From Gentiana macrophylla (lineage: Eukaryota > Streptophyta > Magnoliopsida > Gentianales > Gentianaceae), in contig JAOBSW010000620.1 of the NCBI GenBank assembly GCA_026214975.1, forward strand, positions 16,265 to 80,264: a DNA stretch of 64,000 bases. Direction: 5' to 3'. The position numbers and the translations under genes are program-made. Below the pieces are notes generated by a model. It was not told where the DNA came from. It saw only the letters and a list, made by a program, of their open reading frames with translations, and searched no databases. This document shows, in pieces, positions 10,542-21,528 of the stretch (the stretch's first letter is position 1; every line of letters begins with the position of its first letter).

Positions 10542-11999
10542 TCATGTTTTCAGTTCTTGAATCTTACATTTTTTTCGACCTCCTCTTGCACTTTATCAAA
10601 GAACCACTGACCAAGTGGTTATTATCGAGGCCCCCTAAAAACTCTTTGATTCGAGTCCCAGTTAAGACAAATGGTTACGTGCATTATATTTTATGCTATC
10701 GGTTGTTTTAAAAACAAAAAAAAAGGACAAATTGTATCAAGTAAAATTGTATATATATATATATTATACATTATCGATATGAATTATAAAATGAAATGAA
10801 ATGTGAGCGGTATGGGCCTGGAGGGAGACAGGGATAAACCAGATCCAATTATTACGTAGGTCCCATATCCTTTGTGCGCCCATCCCTTCTATTTTTGTAT
10901 TGTTTTCGCCCATCATTTTTCCCCATTCCTTTCTTGTGAATTGCGGGGTCTGTATCTTCCTCTCATTATAATTGGGGGCCATTAAAATTTACAAAACCAC
11001 TTCCACTTACAATCGATCATGGTAATTTTATCGTACGAAGTCTCTATTACATTCGATCGTCAGATTTGCGTTACGTGGACAATAAACAAAACAGTTTTGT
11101 TTTTATATACATACGGCACACATCTGACGGTCGAATCCAATAAAAGCTCCCTACCTAAGAATTTTCTGATCAATCATGCAGGTCGTTTATTGAGGATTTC
11201 ACTGTAGGGATCTGTCTACGTGGCGAGGATCTCAACCACACAGATTTCACGAGGTGGAATACACAAATCTTCGTGTGTGGAAATTGTGCATGGCCCAGAT
11301 CCGCTTAGCGTAGGGGTTCCTAAGAGGTCCCCAGTGATAATTTTCCAATCATGCATGGCTCCATAATTTAACTCACAAGTGTCAAAACACAACTGAATTT
11401 GATTACTCGTGCCAATTTAATTAATTGAATCAGCAACAAATCATTTTATCATTTTTGGTTTTTAGTCTATCACATTTAAACTGGCAAAACGACATGAATT
11501 TGGACAAAAGTTTGAACACTTTTTTTTTTTTTTTTGGTAGCAAAGTATTGTTATGGCCGTATTTGATAATGTCACGGTTAATATTCAAATTTACAAATGT
11601 CGTTTGACATTATCGATTTTTTTTTTTATGGCATTATCAATTTGAGATAATAATAAGATTGAATCAATAGTTTGTTAAAATAATATGTTTTGAATTTAAA
11701 TTATGATAGAGTAGTTAGTATAGATTATTTGGTTTAAATAGACATCTATTTGAATAGATGTCTATCTTTTCTATTCATTATTATTATCAACCAATGCAAT
11801 GCAATCAAATTTATTTCTCTATCAGAAATACTCGGCTAACGTCATTTTTTAGATCCTGGTCAATCGTAAGGAAATTCCTTTAGATGGGAGGTGGTTACCG
11901 TAATCTAAACGAAACCCCATCTGGCCCATCTCACATCTTTCAGAATTTTATCTTTGATTTGTTTTCTATGGTATTTCACTTATTTTAAATAAATCTCTT
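10542..11999. other. Intergenic DNA with small inverted repeats
   Basis: No gene can be supported. A small imperfect inverted repeat (ATTCGATCGTCAGATTTG near 11050 against CACATCTGACGGTCGAAT near 11122) may mark a decayed MITE. A perfect 13-base palindrome with a 2-base spacer lies at 11738-11765. 11645-11833 is an inverted copy of 16935-17125. Confidence 0.5.
11645..11833. repeat. Inverted copy of the core of the 16.8-17.5 kb element
   Basis: Shares long stretches, reverse-complemented, with 16935-17125: TTTGGTTTAAAT against ATTTAAACCAAAT, and the run of ATT/AAT units next to GATTGCATTG. It includes the palindrome ATAGACATCTATT-TG-AATAGATGTCTAT. Confidence 0.65.
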
Positions 12000-12004
12000 C
12001 TTCA

Positions 12005-12328
12005 TGATAAAGTCTACAAACAGCAGGAGCAACCCAGCCAAGAGTACAACGGAACAAGTCAGAAAAGTGGAACTTGTGCAGCAAGATAGATAGTTAAGGG
12101 GGAGTTGGAATATTCCTTGAATATTCCAACATTGACCGGAATATTCTCGAATATTCCAATGTTGACTTTAATATGCGGAATATTCCCTCAACAATTAATC
12201 ACAGCGTAGAATTGAAGGGAAAAGTATAAATAGCTAGATCTTACACTGTAACACTAAGATCATTGTTATGACATAATATAGAAAGCTTCAATACTACTTC
12301 AAATGGTGTTTTATGTCATTTTTCTACA
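12005..12328 (+). repeat. Copia-B 5' LTR
   Basis: Contains tandem GAATATTC-type palindromes (12108-12190), then TATAAATAG (12223-12231) as the likely TATA box, then ...TTTCTACA next to the primer site. The first ~100 bases equal the end of the pol frame in the 3' LTR. Confidence 0.92.
12223..12231 (+). promoter_or_regulatory. Copia-B LTR TATA box
   Basis: AGTATAAATAGC context within the 5' LTR, about 100 bases before the LTR end. The same motif is in the 3' LTR near 16189-16197. It places U3/R roughly in the middle of the LTR. Confidence 0.6.
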
Positions 12329-12341
12329 TGGTATCAGAGCG
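12329..12341 (+). other. Copia-B primer-binding site
   Basis: TGGTATCAGAGCG, a perfect 12-base match to the complement of the initiator-Met tRNA 3' end, directly after the LTR. Confidence 0.9.
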
Positions 12342-12410
12342 TCCAAATAGATCCTGATTCCACTTCGTTTCATCCTCCTTATTTCTGCACATTCTGTTGT
12401 TTTTTTTTTT

Positions 12411-15400
12411 ATGGCAAATCAGCAACATCAAGTAGTTCCCCTTCACCCAAATGAAAACACATCCCTTGTGTGGACAAACCTGCAAGAAAAATTTTCACAT
12501 GGTGATTTCAGGTTATCAGATTTGCTAGAAGAAGTAAATTCAATAAGGCAAAATGATCTCAATTTTACTGACTACAACAAAGCTGAGGCAGAACACATTG
12601 TCAATCAGGCTGCTGTTCTAAGTGCAAACTTTGGATCTCATACTGGTAAGGTGGCTGGTAAGTCTAAGTACTTTCATTCAGAGCATTGGATTATAGATTC
12701 TGGTGCCTCTGATCATATAACATGTAATCTTAACTCCTTCTCATCCTACGCTTCTATTCCCTGCATTTATGTTACCCTACCTGATGGAAATAAAATTGTG
12801 GCCACACATCAAGGTGCTGTTCAACTAACTCCTACCTTAAAGCTCACCGATGTCTTGTATATACCATCTTTTAAGCACAATTTGTTGTCTCTTAGTAAAC
12901 TTCTACTTCAGAAATCTCTATCTGTTATTTTTTCAACTAATCTTTGCATTCAGGACATTATGAGCAAGAAAATAATTGGTTTAGCTAAACAAATATATGG
13001 CCTCTACTACTTAGTTCCACATGCCTTATTTTCCCACATACAGCCTACTCATTCTACATCATCTACTGCTGCAGCTGTCAAGACCAAGACTGCTATATTT
13101 GCAAATAAATCTGATGCATACTTGTGGCATCTTAGGCTAGGGCATATGTCCAATAAGGTTGTCAATGATGTAAGGCTCATAGAGCCATCTGTTGGTTCTT
13201 TTCAAATCAATGAATGTACTGTTTGTCACCTTTCAAAACATAAAAAGTTATCCTTCCCTTTAAGTGATTCCATGGCTGCTACAGCCTTTGATCTAATACA
13301 TGTTGACATATGGGGACCTTACAAAAGGGCCACTATCTATAATGAACATTATTTTCTTACCATAGTGGATGACCACACTAGGTACACATGGATATTTCTT
13401 CTTAAGAATAAATCACAGGCCAGCATACTTGTAAAACAATTATGTGCCTTCACTCAAACTCAGTTTCACAAAACTATTAAGACCTTAAGATCCGATAATG
13501 GCCCAGAGTTTAACCTCACTGAATTCTATGCTCACCATGGAATCACACACCAAACCTCATGTGTTCATACTCCTGAACAGAATGGCATCGTTGAAAGAAA
13601 ACACCAACATATCTTAAATGTGGCCAGAGCACTTAAAATCCAGTCACATATACCCATATCCTATTGGGGATTTTGCATACAACATGCTGTTAATCTCATA
13701 AACATCACTCCATCTCCAAAAATCCAACACCAAAGCCCTTACCAAAAACTATTTCTCAAACCACCATTGTACTCTAACCTCAAAGTGTTTGGATGCCTAG
13801 GATTTGCTAGCACACCTCCACCACACAGAACTAAGTTTGATGATAGAAGCATACCATGTGTGTTTCTCGGGTACCCACCAAATGTTAAAGGTTATATACT
13901 CCTAAACCTTCAAACAAAAAACATCTTCATATCTAGGAATGTCCTTTTTCATGAACACATCTTCCCCTTCACAATACAGACAACACACAATCCACATCAT
14001 CCTTCCTACTCTTATCCCATACCTGCTTGCCACAGCCATCTACCTTTTGATCTCACTTCCATACCTGCTCCATCTTTCCACCATGAGCCTCATTCACATT
14101 CTCAGCAATCCACAACCACTACAAACTCTAATACTCACCAGGACACATCTCCTTCCACCTCTCCAGCATCATCCCACCAGAATTTTTCTAATCCAACATC
14201 TCCAGAATCATCCCCAGAATCATCCCCAGCTGATCTTCCTCTCAGACAGTCCTCTAAACCTAAACAACCGCCTAAGTATCTCAAGGATTATGTCTGCCAC
14301 AATGCCTCTACCACTACCAAATACCCTATCCAAAATTACTTGAATTATGATTCATTGGCACCTAACTATAAACGTTTTGCTTTGAATGTTAGTGTCTCAG
14401 ATGAACCAACTACCTATCAACAGGCCATCAAGGATGACAAATGGAAAGAAGCCATGATGGCAGAAATCAATGCATTGCAAAACAACAATACTTGGACTGT
14501 TGTTACTCTACCTGCAGGAAAAAAGGCAATCGGGTGCCGATGGGTTTATAGAATTAAATATCTTCCAGATGGGCAAGTGGAAAGGTACAAAGCCCGGCTA
14601 GTTGCCAAGGGCTATACACAGCAACCAGGGGTGGATTACACAGATACTTATGTCCCTGTTGCCAAACTTACAACAGTCCGGGTTGTTCTAGCTGTGGCTG
14701 CATCTGCCAATTGGCACCTTGAACAACTTGATATTAACAATGCATACTTACACGGTGACTTATCTGAGGAGGTCTACATGCAGGTACCACCTGGGTATCA
14801 CACAGCTCTACCTAATGCTGTTTGCAAGCTGAACAAATCACTTTATGGCCTCAAACAAGCCGGTCGTCAATGGAATGCTAAACTTTCAGCCTACCTACTC
14901 AGTCTGGGGTTCAAACAATCAAGAAGTGACTACAGTTTGTTTACCAGGGGCTCACAAAGCACATTCATTGCACTCCTAGTCTACGTTGACGACATCATCC
15001 TTACCAGTCCTAATTCGACTCTCATTCAAGAAATTAAGCTCAATCTGGACACCGCATTTAAGATTAAGGATCTGGGTAGATTACACTATTTTCTTGGGGT
15101 CGAAATTGCAAGAAGTTCCAAAGGGGTTACCTTGTCTCAAAGGAAATACACTGTTGATTTGCTTTCTGAATTTGGTCTCTTGGCTTGCAAACCCGCTGCT
15201 ACCCCCATGATTACTAGCTCCAAATTGTCCAAGGATGACTCACCTTTGCTGTCGGATAACTCCAAATACCGCAGTCTCGTCGGCAAGTTGATTTATTTGA
15301 CTTTCACCCGACCGGATATCAGTCTAGCCGTCCAACAATTGTCCCAATTCCTTGATTGCCCAACAGTCAACCACCAACAAGCTGCCATTCGGGTGCTGCG

Positions 15401-16049
15401 TTTTCTCAAAAAATCTCCAGGGCAAGGGTTGTTGTATCCCGCCGGATCTGGTCCCGTTTCCGCTCCACTTTCCCTCACGGCATACTCCGATTCCAACTGG
15501 GCTGGATGCACCGATACTCGTCGATCTATTACTGGGTGGTGCATCTTTCTCGGCAACTCTCTAATTTCGTGGAAGGCCAAAAAGCAAAGCACCGTATCCA
15601 GAAGTTCGGCGGAGGCAGAATACAGAGCGTTAGCCTCCACCTCATGCGAATTACAGTGGCTCGTTTACTTGTTGACTGACCTGGGAGTCAAACTCCATTT
15701 ACCCATTCCCCTTTACTGTGATAATAAGAGCGCATGTTACATCGTGGAAAATCCGGTGTTTCACGAGCGGACTAAACACATTGAGCTCGATTGTCATTTC
15801 ATCCGGGATAAATTCCAAGCCGGCCTTCTCACACCCACTTCCATCTCTACTCATCATCAGCTTGCGGACATTTTCACCAAGCCACTTGATGCTCCACGGT
15901 TTGACTATCTCTCCTCTCAATTGGGCACTTATTCCATTTTTTCCCAGTCCGGCTTGCGGGGGGGTGATAAAGTCTACAAACAGCAGGAGCAACCCAGCCA
16001 AGAGTACAACGGAACAAGTCAGAAAAGTGGAACTTGTGCAGCAAGATAG
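12411..16049 (+). CDS. Copia-B gag remnant-pol polyprotein (1212 aa)
   Basis: One open frame. Residues 1-90 are gag fragments (HPNENTSLVW, then LQEKFSHGDF...NDLNFTDY) with the rest of gag and any CCHC knuckle missing. Protease WIIDSGAS is at 93-100 with Asp96. The pre-integrase HLRLGHM...CTVCH finger is near 240-275. Integrase has DLIHVDIWGPY near 295, RSDNGPEF near 360 and the catalytic Glu in VERKHQ near 393. RT has LVYVDDIILT near 855. RNase H has SDSNWAG near 1025, EAEYRAL near 1067 and CDNKSA near 1105, then LADIFTKPL near 1150. All catalytic residues I can recognise are present. The frame runs past the purine tract and ends 28 codons inside the 3' LTR. Full copia polyproteins are longer, the missing part being gag. 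The product may be enzymatically competent but could not assemble particles alone. Confidence 0.93.
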   Translation: MANQQHQVVPLHPNENTSLVWTNLQEKFSHGDFRLSDLLEEVNSIRQNDLNFTDYNKAEAEHIVNQAAVLSANFGSHTGKVAGKSKYFHSEHWIIDSGASDHITCNLNSFSSYASIPCIYVTLPDGNKIVATHQGAVQLTPTLKLTDVLYIPSFKHNLLSLSKLLLQKSLSVIFSTNLCIQDIMSKKIIGLAKQIYGLYYLVPHALFSHIQPTHSTSSTAAAVKTKTAIFANKSDAYLWHLRLGHMSNKVVNDVRLIEPSVGSFQINECTVCHLSKHKKLSFPLSDSMAATAFDLIHVDIWGPYKRATIYNEHYFLTIVDDHTRYTWIFLLKNKSQASILVKQLCAFTQTQFHKTIKTLRSDNGPEFNLTEFYAHHGITHQTSCVHTPEQNGIVERKHQHILNVARALKIQSHIPISYWGFCIQHAVNLINITPSPKIQHQSPYQKLFLKPPLYSNLKVFGCLGFASTPPPHRTKFDDRSIPCVFLGYPPNVKGYILLNLQTKNIFISRNVLFHEHIFPFTIQTTHNPHHPSYSYPIPACHSHLPFDLTSIPAPSFHHEPHSHSQQSTTTTNSNTHQDTSPSTSPASSHQNFSNPTSPESSPESSPADLPLRQSSKPKQPPKYLKDYVCHNASTTTKYPIQNYLNYDSLAPNYKRFALNVSVSDEPTTYQQAIKDDKWKEAMMAEINALQNNNTWTVVTLPAGKKAIGCRWVYRIKYLPDGQVERYKARLVAKGYTQQPGVDYTDTYVPVAKLTTVRVVLAVAASANWHLEQLDINNAYLHGDLSEEVYMQVPPGYHTALPNAVCKLNKSLYGLKQAGRQWNAKLSAYLLSLGFKQSRSDYSLFTRGSQSTFIALLVYVDDIILTSPNSTLIQEIKLNLDTAFKIKDLGRLHYFLGVEIARSSKGVTLSQRKYTVDLLSEFGLLACKPAATPMITSSKLSKDDSPLLSDNSKYRSLVGKLIYLTFTRPDISLAVQQLSQFLDCPTVNHQQAAIRVLRFLKKSPGQGLLYPAGSGPVSAPLSLTAYSDSNWAGCTDTRRSITGWCIFLGNSLISWKAKKQSTVSRSSAEAEYRALASTSCELQWLVYLLTDLGVKLHLPIPLYCDNKSACYIVENPVFHERTKHIELDCHFIRDKFQAGLLTPTSISTHHQLADIFTKPLDAPRFDYLSSQLGTYSIFSQSGLRGGDKVYKQQEQPSQEYNGTSQKSGTCAAR

Positions 16050-16291
16050 ATAGTTAAGGGGGAGTTGGAATATTCCTTGAATATTCCAACATTGACCGGA
16101 ATATTCTCAGAATATTCCAATGTTGACCAGAATATGCCCGGAATATTCCCTCAACAATTAATCACAGCGTAGAATTGAAGGGAAAAGTATAAATAGCTAG
16201 ATCTTACACTGTAACACTAAGATCATTGTTATGACATAATATAGAAAGCTTCAATACTACTTCAAATGGTGTTTTATGTCATTTTTCTACA
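15965..16291 (+). repeat. Copia-B 3' LTR
   Basis: Near-identical to 12005-12328, differing by a few substitutions and short indels. It contains the last 28 codons of the pol frame and its stop (16047-16049). Confidence 0.92.
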
Positions 16292-16296
16292 CTTCA

Positions 16297-16667
16297 TGTC
16301 ATCATACGTGCACTCTTTTCCTCCCTTTTCCATGATCTGACGAAGATGTGAGAATTGTGTATTGATTGATTTTTATACGCCATGGTATCATTGGGCTATG
16401 TCCAACTTCTATTATTTTGTTAGCCTCAGGAGAATAATTTGTTCCCGTATGTCACTGCTGCCGGACTTCTCCTTTTCGTTGATTTTCTTTTCATCATCAA
16501 AATAAATTGTTCTCCCGTCATTATTTGTCTTCCAAACTCCAGCGATACGTGATTCACTCCTTATTTTATTATAAAAAAAAGATGATCCAATCACTTAAAT
16601 GGTGATAGTCCCTTAAAATGTTTCTTTTTCCATCTCTTCTAAGCTCTCTACACCTATTTCCTTATAT

Positions 16668-16701
<34 letters not shown>

Positions 16702-16761
16702 AATGTTAAACTTCTTTTAAAATCAATTTCTTAATCTTTTATTATTATTTGTCTTTTTTTT
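16297..16761. other. Intergenic DNA with poly(A) run
   Basis: No gene seen. A run of 30 A lies at 16669-16698, and the flanks are AT-rich and T-rich. Confidence 0.6.
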
Positions 16762-17502
16762 TTCTTTTCTTTTCTAATTATCAAAATCAAATTTTCTCTC
16801 TCAATTCACTCCTTTCATCGGTAGCTATACTTTCACTCACTTGATTTGCTCTATCTCAATCTATAATTTCTTCTATATTCTTTTTTATATTGGGTATCTC
16901 ATCATCTTAAGGATGATCTTCCCTCCAATCATAATAGAGAAATAAAATTGATTGCATTGATTGATAATAATAATGAATAGAAATACAATGTTTATAGACT
17001 AATTGATGATAGAGATCTATTCAAATAGAACTCTATTTAAACCAAATAATCTATGCTGACAGCTATGTCATAATTCAAATTCAAACACGTTATCTAAACA
17101 AACTATTGACTCGATCTTGTCATTATCTCTAATACGCAACCACAATCTCATGGTAATGGAATGAACTTGGAGATTGACTTGTATTTAATGAATCTTGTTT
17201 CCTTCACATGATGCCTGCAACAAACTTCTCCATATCAATCGACAAGAACTGCTTCACATCAATCTGCTACTGCTTGAATCTGCAATGGATGACTCGATAT
17301 TTTTTCAAGAGTAATAGAAGAAGTAATAGAGAGGAGGAAATATTTGGTGGAAAGATAATCCTTAAGATTATGTGATACCCTAAAAGAAATAAAAGAATTT
17401 ACAGATTGAGATATAGCAAATCAAGTGAGTGAAAGTATAGCTGCCGATGAAATGAGTGAATTGAGAGAGACAATTGATTTTGATTACTAGAAAGAGAAAG
17501 AA
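16762..17502. mobile_element. Element with ~160-base inverted repeats (foldback or MULE-like)
   Basis: Left arm about 16762-16932 and right arm about 17345-17502 are long imperfect inverted repeats. ATCAAAATCAA, CTTTCATCGGTAGCTATAC and CTTTCACTCACTTGATTTGC in the left arm all recur reverse-complemented in the right arm. The ~410-base centre has no coding; part of it (16935-17125) recurs inverted at 11645-11833. Long arms and no transposase suggest a non-autonomous Mutator-like or foldback element. I could not fix the exact ends or a TSD. Confidence 0.6.
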
Positions 17503-17735
17503 GTGAGAGAGGCCCGTGTGGGGGTGAAATGGATCTTTTGGAGGTTGATTACTCTAAAGAAGATGCCCAAAAAATCAACATACAAAAATATTGAGGAGGT
17601 GGGTGAGGATTTGGGGAACTTTGCAAAAAGGTTTATGGGGTTTTGGAAGATCATTATGACAAGAGAATAATTTATTCTGATGACTAAAACAAAATCAACA
17701 GGAAAAAAATATATGAAAGATGACAGAGATATTGC

Positions 17736-18124
17736 TGATGTACATGATGTAAAAGGTTAATTTTGTATCCTGTACTTGATGATGTAATTGGTATTAATGA
17801 CCTAGTATAAAACGACACAAGTAAGTGTAAACAACATTGTATCAAATAATATTCAATATATAGTTTTTTCATCTCTTCCGATTCCTCTCGTTGTTTCCAT
17901 TGCTGGCTCCGGCCAAAACCTAGCCATCAATTTCAGTTTCTTCACATGGTATCAGAGAGAATCAAAGCTTCTGCCATTATATGTGCCACGTTTTCTCTGT
18001 TTGATTGATGTTTTCGTATTTTTCGTTGAGTTTTTAGATCTTCACTGGTTCGTCCTCGAGTTTCATCCATGGCGAAAGTTGTCGATACCGAAATTACTCC
18101 ATTGCATCCTCTCTACATGCATCT
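17736..18124 (+). mobile_element. Copia-F 5' end (LTR, primer site, gag start)
   Basis: An LTR-like stretch ends TTCTTCACA at 17945 and is followed at once by TGGTATCAGAGAGAATC, an initiator-Met primer site. An ATG at 18069 opens MAKVVDTEITPLHPLYMH, a typical copia gag N-terminus. The frame is cut at 18124 by the Copia-C LTR. The LTR start is uncertain (17721 or 17736). I do not see its 3' LTR; 33479-33651 does not match it. Confidence 0.65.
18069..18124 (+). pseudogene. Copia-F gag N-terminal fragment
   Basis: Eighteen codons of a copia-type gag start (the LHPLYMH word is common at this position), terminated by insertion of another LTR at 18125. Confidence 0.6.
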
Positions 18125-18648
18125 TGTTGGGGAAAACACCACCGGTAAGCATGTTGTCTAACAAATTAATTTAAACCAGATTTCGGAACACATGAACACG
18201 TTTGAACCAAAATTAATAAAACGAGACAAGAAAACTTATTGACTGAGGTGAGTGCACCACTCTGTCCTTAAGACGTTTTGCTCCGATTATGTGCACACGG
18301 TAATGACAATCGTCTCCCAAGATACAACAGTCACACTTTATTCGGATAGTTGTACTTTAATGAGAAGAAGACGGCGAATCAATCATGTTCTGTAAATCTC
18401 TTGTTGACTCAAAAAATATGCAAGGTGTTTATGAGTATTTAATTGCAATCGGCCAGAAATTTGTCTAAGGAAAAGCTTACAAAAAATCCACTATTTTTCA
18501 CAAAATTGATGAGAATTTATAGGAGAAACGTGTCCGGTTATTTAAATGTTGCAACCTTTAACCGAAAGGATACGACCTCTTACGGGGTTGTAACCTTTCT
18601 CCGAACCGACGCGACTCTCCATTAATTTTTAATTCAAATTTTCCAACA
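18125..18648 (-). repeat. Copia-C LTR (524 bases)
   Basis: Shares about 270 bases with 22090-22361 (GGTAA...ATGTTGTCTAAC, GATTTCGGAACACATGAAC and CGTCTCCCAAGATACAAC occur in both). TG...CA ends are present. Contains a direct CGAAAGGATACGACCT / CTCCGAACCGACGCGAC section near 18560-18620. Confidence 0.7.
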
Positions 18649-18949
18649 ATCCGTCACATGAATGAAAATTAATGTATATGCAATGCAGACTCTGAAGAGA
18701 TCACATGCTGAAATCTGTTGCATTGGGCGAGGTGGTTTTGCTGCCTTGAACCTTTCGTAGTAGAGTACCATCGGACATACCCGGCTAAGCAGTGAACTAG
18801 GTCTTGAACTGCTCAGGATTTGGTGCATACCTAGACAATGATACCTACACAACAGATGCCTAGACAATGAGGTTCTCATGGTTTTGTCCGTTTTGGACCT
18901 GGATAACCTTGGTTTCAGAAAGTGTTTTACAGAATTCAGCCTCAAAATT

Positions 18950-20130
18950 CTCATAGAAGTGGCCTCACTTCCACTTACATAGGTGACCTGCTATATAAAG
19001 AGTACTCTTCAATACCCCACTTGATTTAACCAAGATATATGAATCATTAAAAGCTTAATGCATAACCTAAACCTTTCAGCAGACATCACTTTTGTTTTAA
19101 CAGAATGGGTAAGTGCTAATTGTCCCTCATAACTTAGTTGTCCATTTTGAACCATGATCTTGGAATCTCCAGTCACTATGGTTGGGTTGCCACTATAAGG
19201 GAACATGCGTAATAGGCTTCAATCTCATTCTGTTTGTCAAAAAATTGACACCCGATCTCTAGCTAAACCTTTTTATAAGCGGATCCACAAGATTATGCTT
19301 CGACTATATATAATCAAGGAAATCAAACCATTAAAGATCAATTGTTTAATGGTATTATGTCTACGACGTATATGTCGAGACTTACCATTATTTATGCAAC
19401 ATTGTGCAAGTCCTATAGCCGACATACTATCACAATGTATGTTGATAGGAGGAATGGGCTTTGGCCAACAAGAAATATCCACTAAGAAATTCTGAAGCCA
19501 CTATGCTTCTTCTCCAGCTTTATCCAATGCAATAAACTCCGATTCCATAGTGGATCGAGTTATGCATGTTTGCTTTGAGGATTTCCAGGAAACTGCACCA
19601 CCACCAATAGTGAATACATATCCACTAGTGGATTTTGAGTTTTTACAGTCAGATATCCAGTTTGCATCACAGTATCCTTCAAATACTACTGGATATCTTG
19701 TATACTGTATTCCAAGGTTCATTGTAAATTTCAATTACCTTAACATCCGGTCAAGGGTTATCCAATGAATATACACAACCAATGGTTTTAGGCCATATTT
19801 TCACTTGCTTTGGTTTGAGTACTTCAACCGTAGCCAAACACCCCTACACTTTCATGAATTTGTAGCTAGGCTTGGGGCCTTTCCACAATTTATACGGGGT
19901 TTCATCCTTCTTCTCAGAAGGGATCCTACTCAGAATGAAGATTACTAAGAAGATAGCTCCCCCCACAAGTTCTAAGGTAACCCCAAACGTATCAACATAG
20001 CATTCATCATATCTTCAAGAGTTCGGTTCTTGCATTCAACAATACCGTTTGACTAAGGTGTATATGGTGTAGTTGTTTGATGAATGATGCCGGCGCCTCA
20101 GCAAGATTCATGAAACAATACATCTTAACC
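18950..20130 (-). pseudogene. Copia-C integrase-RNase H relic
   Basis: On the minus strand, 20100-19765 encodes a broken integrase segment (around VIHQTTTPYTP and NRTLEDMMNAML, then KPRINCGKAP). The frame then continues as RNase [13 protein letters not shown] near 19670, [19 protein letters not shown] near 19620 and [14 protein letters not shown] near 19510. HCDSMSAIGLAQ is near 19430 and the RHNTIKQLI word near 19355. RT, normally between these domains, is missing. Several stops and frameshifts are present. Confidence 0.75.
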
Positions 20131-20652
20131 ACCACCACAATCACTAAGGATACACTTGATCCGTTAGCTACTTGATTCTAAACTTCATTCTCATAATCAT
20201 TAAAGACATCGTTCGTTGCACAACCATGTTTCACGTGTCTCAGTACGTACTTCTCCAAGCACAAGATGAGATTGACCAGTCACGGGAACAACATACAGTG
20301 CCACAACTAGCATGTACACATGTGTCACAACCGGCACAGTCTTATTTTGATTCATCTCGGTGTTCCCTGTTGGAAAAAAATTAGTATTTAGGATATTGAC
20401 GGATTATGAATAACTCCAAGGCACGTTAAAAAAACGCTGTATTTTAAAAGATGTTCGTCTCACACGATTAGTCACTTAGTGATCAAACCAAAATCTCTCT
20501 CAGGATATATTGGAGGTGTTTGATTCAAACAATGACTTGTTAGAATAAAACCCGAGGACACTCAAAGTTTTTCCTGATGATGATGTGACTTAATATGAAT
20601 TCGTTTGCATGCATGTTCCTTTTATAGGCTGAAAGTACCCCATTCACGAAGT

Positions 20653-21528
20653 CAGGGCCGGCCCTCGCTTGTATTGGGTCTAAGACCAAGCTTCCGAATT
20701 GGGCCTTTTAGTTGAAATTGTTTTTTTTTTAAAACATACTTATTGTTAAATATTTTTTCATAAATAAATATTTTGGTTATCGTTTGCTACGAGTTGCCGT
20801 ACGAATTAATGTTATCACAATGAAGCGGGGTTCGACCTAAATCAATGCATGCATCAGTTCATGAAGGGATATGCATTTTCAGATACACGCATTTTCGAAC
20901 TGATATGTACTTACCATTTTGTGTAAGGGTTGCATGCTTTCATCCGGTGCAAGGAGTACATCCATTCGTTTATGGGGTTATTTGCAACCTATAAAAGACA
21001 TAAGTATGAAGACGAAAATCCATAAATTTGACAACATCATTAGAAAACTTTGAGTGTTCTCGGGTTTGATTCAAACAAGTCATTTGTTTGAATCAAACAC
21101 CCCATTGTATCTGAAAGAGATTTTCATTTGATCCCTTAGTGACAAATCGTGTTGGACAAAACATCTCTTAAAAGACAATGTTATTAACGTGCCTTGGAGT
21201 TTCTAATTCTCTGTCAAATCCTAAGTACTACATTTTTTCCAACACTTATCGCATTTTTAACATCCGTATATGCAAAAAATTAATAAAACTTGTTTGTATA
21301 TATCTATTTTTTTTGGGTCAAGTAAATTTTTTTATTAGGGCCTTTATCAATTAGAATAAAAATAAATTTGGGCCTCTACCAAAAAAGAAAATTAACATAT
21401 TTTTTAGGTTGGATCGGATTAAATCTACACGATTTTTTTTCTTTTAGCGAAACATGTACCGTTGGGCCTCCCGACAGAATTGGGCCTAAGACCCGGGTCT
21501 CGAAGGCCTTAGGGGAGGGCCGGCCCTG
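20653..21528. mobile_element. Non-autonomous hAT element (876 bases)
   Basis: Terminal inverted repeats CAGGGCCGGCCCTC at both ends, with related subterminal words (GGGTCTAAGACC left, GGGTCTTAGGCCC right when inverted). A perfect 8-base TSD CACGAAGT lies at 20645-20652 and 21529-21536. TIR sequence and 8-base TSD identify the hAT superfamily. There is no transposase. About half of the interior is an inverted copy of the repeat the element sits in. Confidence 0.92.
20822..21244 (-). repeat. Inverted copy of repeat R inside the hAT
   Basis: Reverse complement of the unit 20368-20652 + 21537-21723. Shared words include GGCACGTTAA, GATTCAAACAA, ACACTCAAAGTTTT and GGTCGAACCCCG. Similarity covers nearly the whole unit but is clearly below that of recent duplicates. 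Confidence 0.8.

Larger units (their letters stand above)
12005..16291 (+). mobile_element. Copia-B, near-intact Ty1/copia element lacking most of gag
   Basis: Direct LTRs 12005-12328 and 15965-16291 start TGATAAAG and end TTTCTACA, flanked by the TSD CTTCA at 12000-12004 and 16292-16296. The primer site TGGTATCAGAGCG follows the 5' LTR; a G-rich purine tract (GCGGGGGGG, to 15964) precedes the 3' LTR. The LTRs differ visibly only around 12150-12180 and 16105-16145, so this is probably the youngest copia insertion here. The whole internal coding part is one open frame, but gag is reduced to two short fragments. Confidence 0.95.

Noticed and set aside
12005..12105. Extra copy of the end of pol upstream of Copia-B, seeming like a tandem element
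   Set aside because: The TSD CTTCA flanks 12005-16291 exactly, so this segment is simply the start of the LTR, into which the pol frame runs.
13939..14343. Second plus-strand frame of 134 codons inside Copia-B
   Set aside because: It overlaps the low-complexity Ser/Pro/His linker between integrase and RT and is Leu/His-rich by composition only.
15293..16001. Several overlapping open frames on both strands in the RNase H region of Copia-B
   Set aside because: They are shadows of the long pol frame, which alone shows conserved motifs.
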